Below, piece by piece: positions 63,225-64,000 of a DNA stretch of 64,000 bases (positions within the stretch are counted from its first letter, which is position 1; each line of letters opens with the position of its first letter). The notes beneath the pieces were generated by a model. It worked only from the letters and a program-made list of their open reading frames with translations, did not search any database and was not told where the DNA came from. The DNA is from Gaiellasilicea sp963730405 (lineage in GTDB: Bacteria; Actinomycetota; Thermoleophilia; Gaiellales; Gaiellaceae). The stretch lies in contig CAVSRW010000015.1 in assembly GCA_963730405.1 (NCBI GenBank), forward strand, positions 1 to 64,000, written 5' to 3'. The position numbers and the translations under genes are program-made.

Positions 63225-63255
63225 GGCCGGAGCCGGGCTTTGCCCGGCGGGAGCC
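63225..63255 (-). repeat. 31-bp hairpin repeat, copy 2 (inverted)
   Basis: Hairpin CCGGGC-TTT-GCCCGG (63233-63247) with flanks. The complement agrees with 11800-11830 at 28 of 31 positions. It lies in the spacer between asp23 and the DAK gene. Confidence 0.45.
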
Positions 63256-63292
63256 TGCCGCTGTCTGAGTGGCACCGAGAAAGGAGGGGGCT

Positions 63293-63319
63293 CATGGGGG
63301 GACCATGGGTTCCCCCATG
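63293..63319 (+). promoter_or_regulatory. Hairpin enclosing the DAK-gene start codon
   Basis: Arms CATGGGGGGACC (63293-63304) and GGTTCCCCCATG (63308-63319), 12 bp with one G-T pair, around a 3-base loop that is exactly the ATG at 63305-63307. The ribosome-binding stretch AAAGGAGGGGGCT lies just before the first arm. Folding would hide the initiation region. Confidence 0.6.
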
Positions 63320-64000
63320 CCGGTGACGGAGCTCGACCGGGCCAAGGAGCTCGGCCAGGCTGCGCTCGCAACGCTCGAGGCGAACCGCCGCCGGATCGAC
63401 GACCTCAACGTCTACCCGGTCCCCGACGGCGACACGGGCACGAACCTGACGCTGACGGCGCGCGCGATCATGGAGGTCCTCGAGGCCTCGACGGCCGCCG
63501 ACCGCGCGACGCTCGCCAAGGAGCTCACGCGGGCCGCGTCTGATGGGAGCCCGCGGCAACTCCGGCGTCATCTTCTCGCAGATCCTCCGGGGCGCCGCCG
63601 AGGCGCTCGGCGAGGCCGGGCTGCTCGACGCGGCCACGATCCGCCGCGCCTTCCGGGCCGCCAGCGACGCCGCCTACCGCGCCGTCCGGCGCCCGGTCGA
63701 GGGGACGATGCTGACGGTGATCCGGGAGCTCGCCGAGGAGGCCGAGGATCCTCGCAACGCGGCGCTCGAGCCCAAGGAGCTGCTGAAGAAGCTGATCGAG
63801 CGCGGGGAGGACGCGCTCGCCCGCACGCCCGACCAGCTGGCCGTGCTCCGCGAGGCCGGCGTCGTCGATGCCGGCGGCGCCGGCCTGCTCGAGATCGTCC
63901 GCGGCGTGTCGGCGGCGCTGTCGGGCGAGCCGATCCCGGATGCGCCGGTCGAGGAAGCCCACGAGGCCGGGCTCGACGCGGTCCACCAGGAGCTGTCCGA
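63305..64000 (+). CDS. DAK/DhaL-domain protein (FakA/YloV-type), frameshifted and cut by window end
   Basis: N-terminal part of a FakA-like protein, the ATP-binding kinase subunit that phosphorylates fatty acids held by FakB proteins in Firmicutes. The DhaL-type nucleotide site is clear: RRIDDLNVYPVPDGDTGTNL. After about 63541 the frame moves by one base, skipping an extra T in GCGTCTGATG, and continues MGARGNSGVIFSQILRGAAE, RPVEGTMLTVIRELAEEAED, and LAVLREAGVVDAGGAGLLEI. All are family blocks. The start is ATG 63305 (MGSPMPVTELDRAKE) or ATG 63317; both lie in or at the edge of a 12-bp hairpin. The C-terminal half is outside the window. Gene order after asp23 supports the assignment. Confidence 0.88.
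   Translation, partial: MGSPMPVTELDRAKELGQAALATLEANRRRIDDLNVYPVPDGDTGTNLTLTARAIMEVLEASTAADRATLAKELTRAASDGSPRQLRRHLLADPPGRRRGARRGRAARRGHDPPRLPGRQRRRLPRRPAPGRGDDADGDPGARRGGRGSSQRGARAQGAAEEADRARGGRARPHARPAGRAPRGRRRRCRRRRPARDRPRRVGGAVGRADPGCAGRGSPRGRARRGPPGAVR

Overview
The window is a GC-rich, gene-dense chromosomal segment with many GTG starts and many 4-base stop/start overlaps (ATGA, GTGA). The gene set (lgt-scpA-scpB-rluB, a class II DAHP synthase, a zinc-type L28, Asp23/DAK, ECF sigma factors, a FeoA-bearing DtxR regulator) and the base composition fit a high-GC Gram-positive actinobacterium. I suspect class Thermoleophilia, but that is inference. No plasmid, phage, insertion-sequence, rRNA, tRNA or CRISPR signal was seen, and no gene-free stretch exceeds 300 bases.

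Layout. 1-3991: minus-strand accessory genes (frameshifted AadA-like adenylyltransferase, murein-peptide carboxypeptidase, CPA1 Na+/H+ antiporter, VOC protein, cyclic-nucleotide-binding protein). 4089-11405: a secreted protein of unknown function, a zinc-ribbon/class III cyclase/AAA/TPR protein, an ECF sigma factor with a membrane partner, two tandem exported paralogues, and an exported double-VOC protein. 11587-16213: a small helical protein, lgt, scpA, scpB and rluB, with an M29 aminopeptidase inserted in reverse between scpB and rluB. 16299-24654: trpS (minus), then a DAHP synthase-tyrA-aroA-cmk-plsC-der-gpsA operon on the plus strand. 24823-38276: one giant exported calcium-binding repeat protein of about 4,290 codons and a coupled lipoprotein. 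38308-45558: metK, a DUF4230 protein, a GMC oxidase, a DtxR-type regulator and two GT-C membrane glycosyltransferases. 45574-51701: a FAD oxidoreductase and a sugar-dehydrogenase lipoprotein facing a ferric-iron ABC transporter. 51747-56927: priA, def, fmt, a methyltransferase and rsmB. 57027-61640: rpe and riboflavin genes (ribD, ribE, ribBA, ribH). 61637-64000: mltG, rpmB, asp23 and a truncated DAK/FakA gene.

Non-coding structure. Three small dispersed repeat families each occur twice: a 78-bp double palindrome (14129-14206, 54256-54333) that starts directly after a stop codon; a hairpin element with compensatory changes (about 3494-3565, 15433-15507); and a 31-bp hairpin (11800-11830, 63225-63255). 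An 18-bp palindrome, TNTAAGGTNNNCCTTACA, abuts the start codons of three metal-related genes and carries a TAAGGT -10-like hexamer, suggesting leaderless transcripts under a metal repressor. The DtxR-family gene at 42064-42753 is the obvious candidate.

Caveat. Six ordinary genes (aadA-like, rluB, trpS, tyrA, rsmB, DAK) each carry one single-base frameshift, and the giant gene carries about 18 between 27.9 and 34.9 kb. Reading frames on both sides stay intact, so most look like sequence errors, but the clustering in the giant gene needs explaining.
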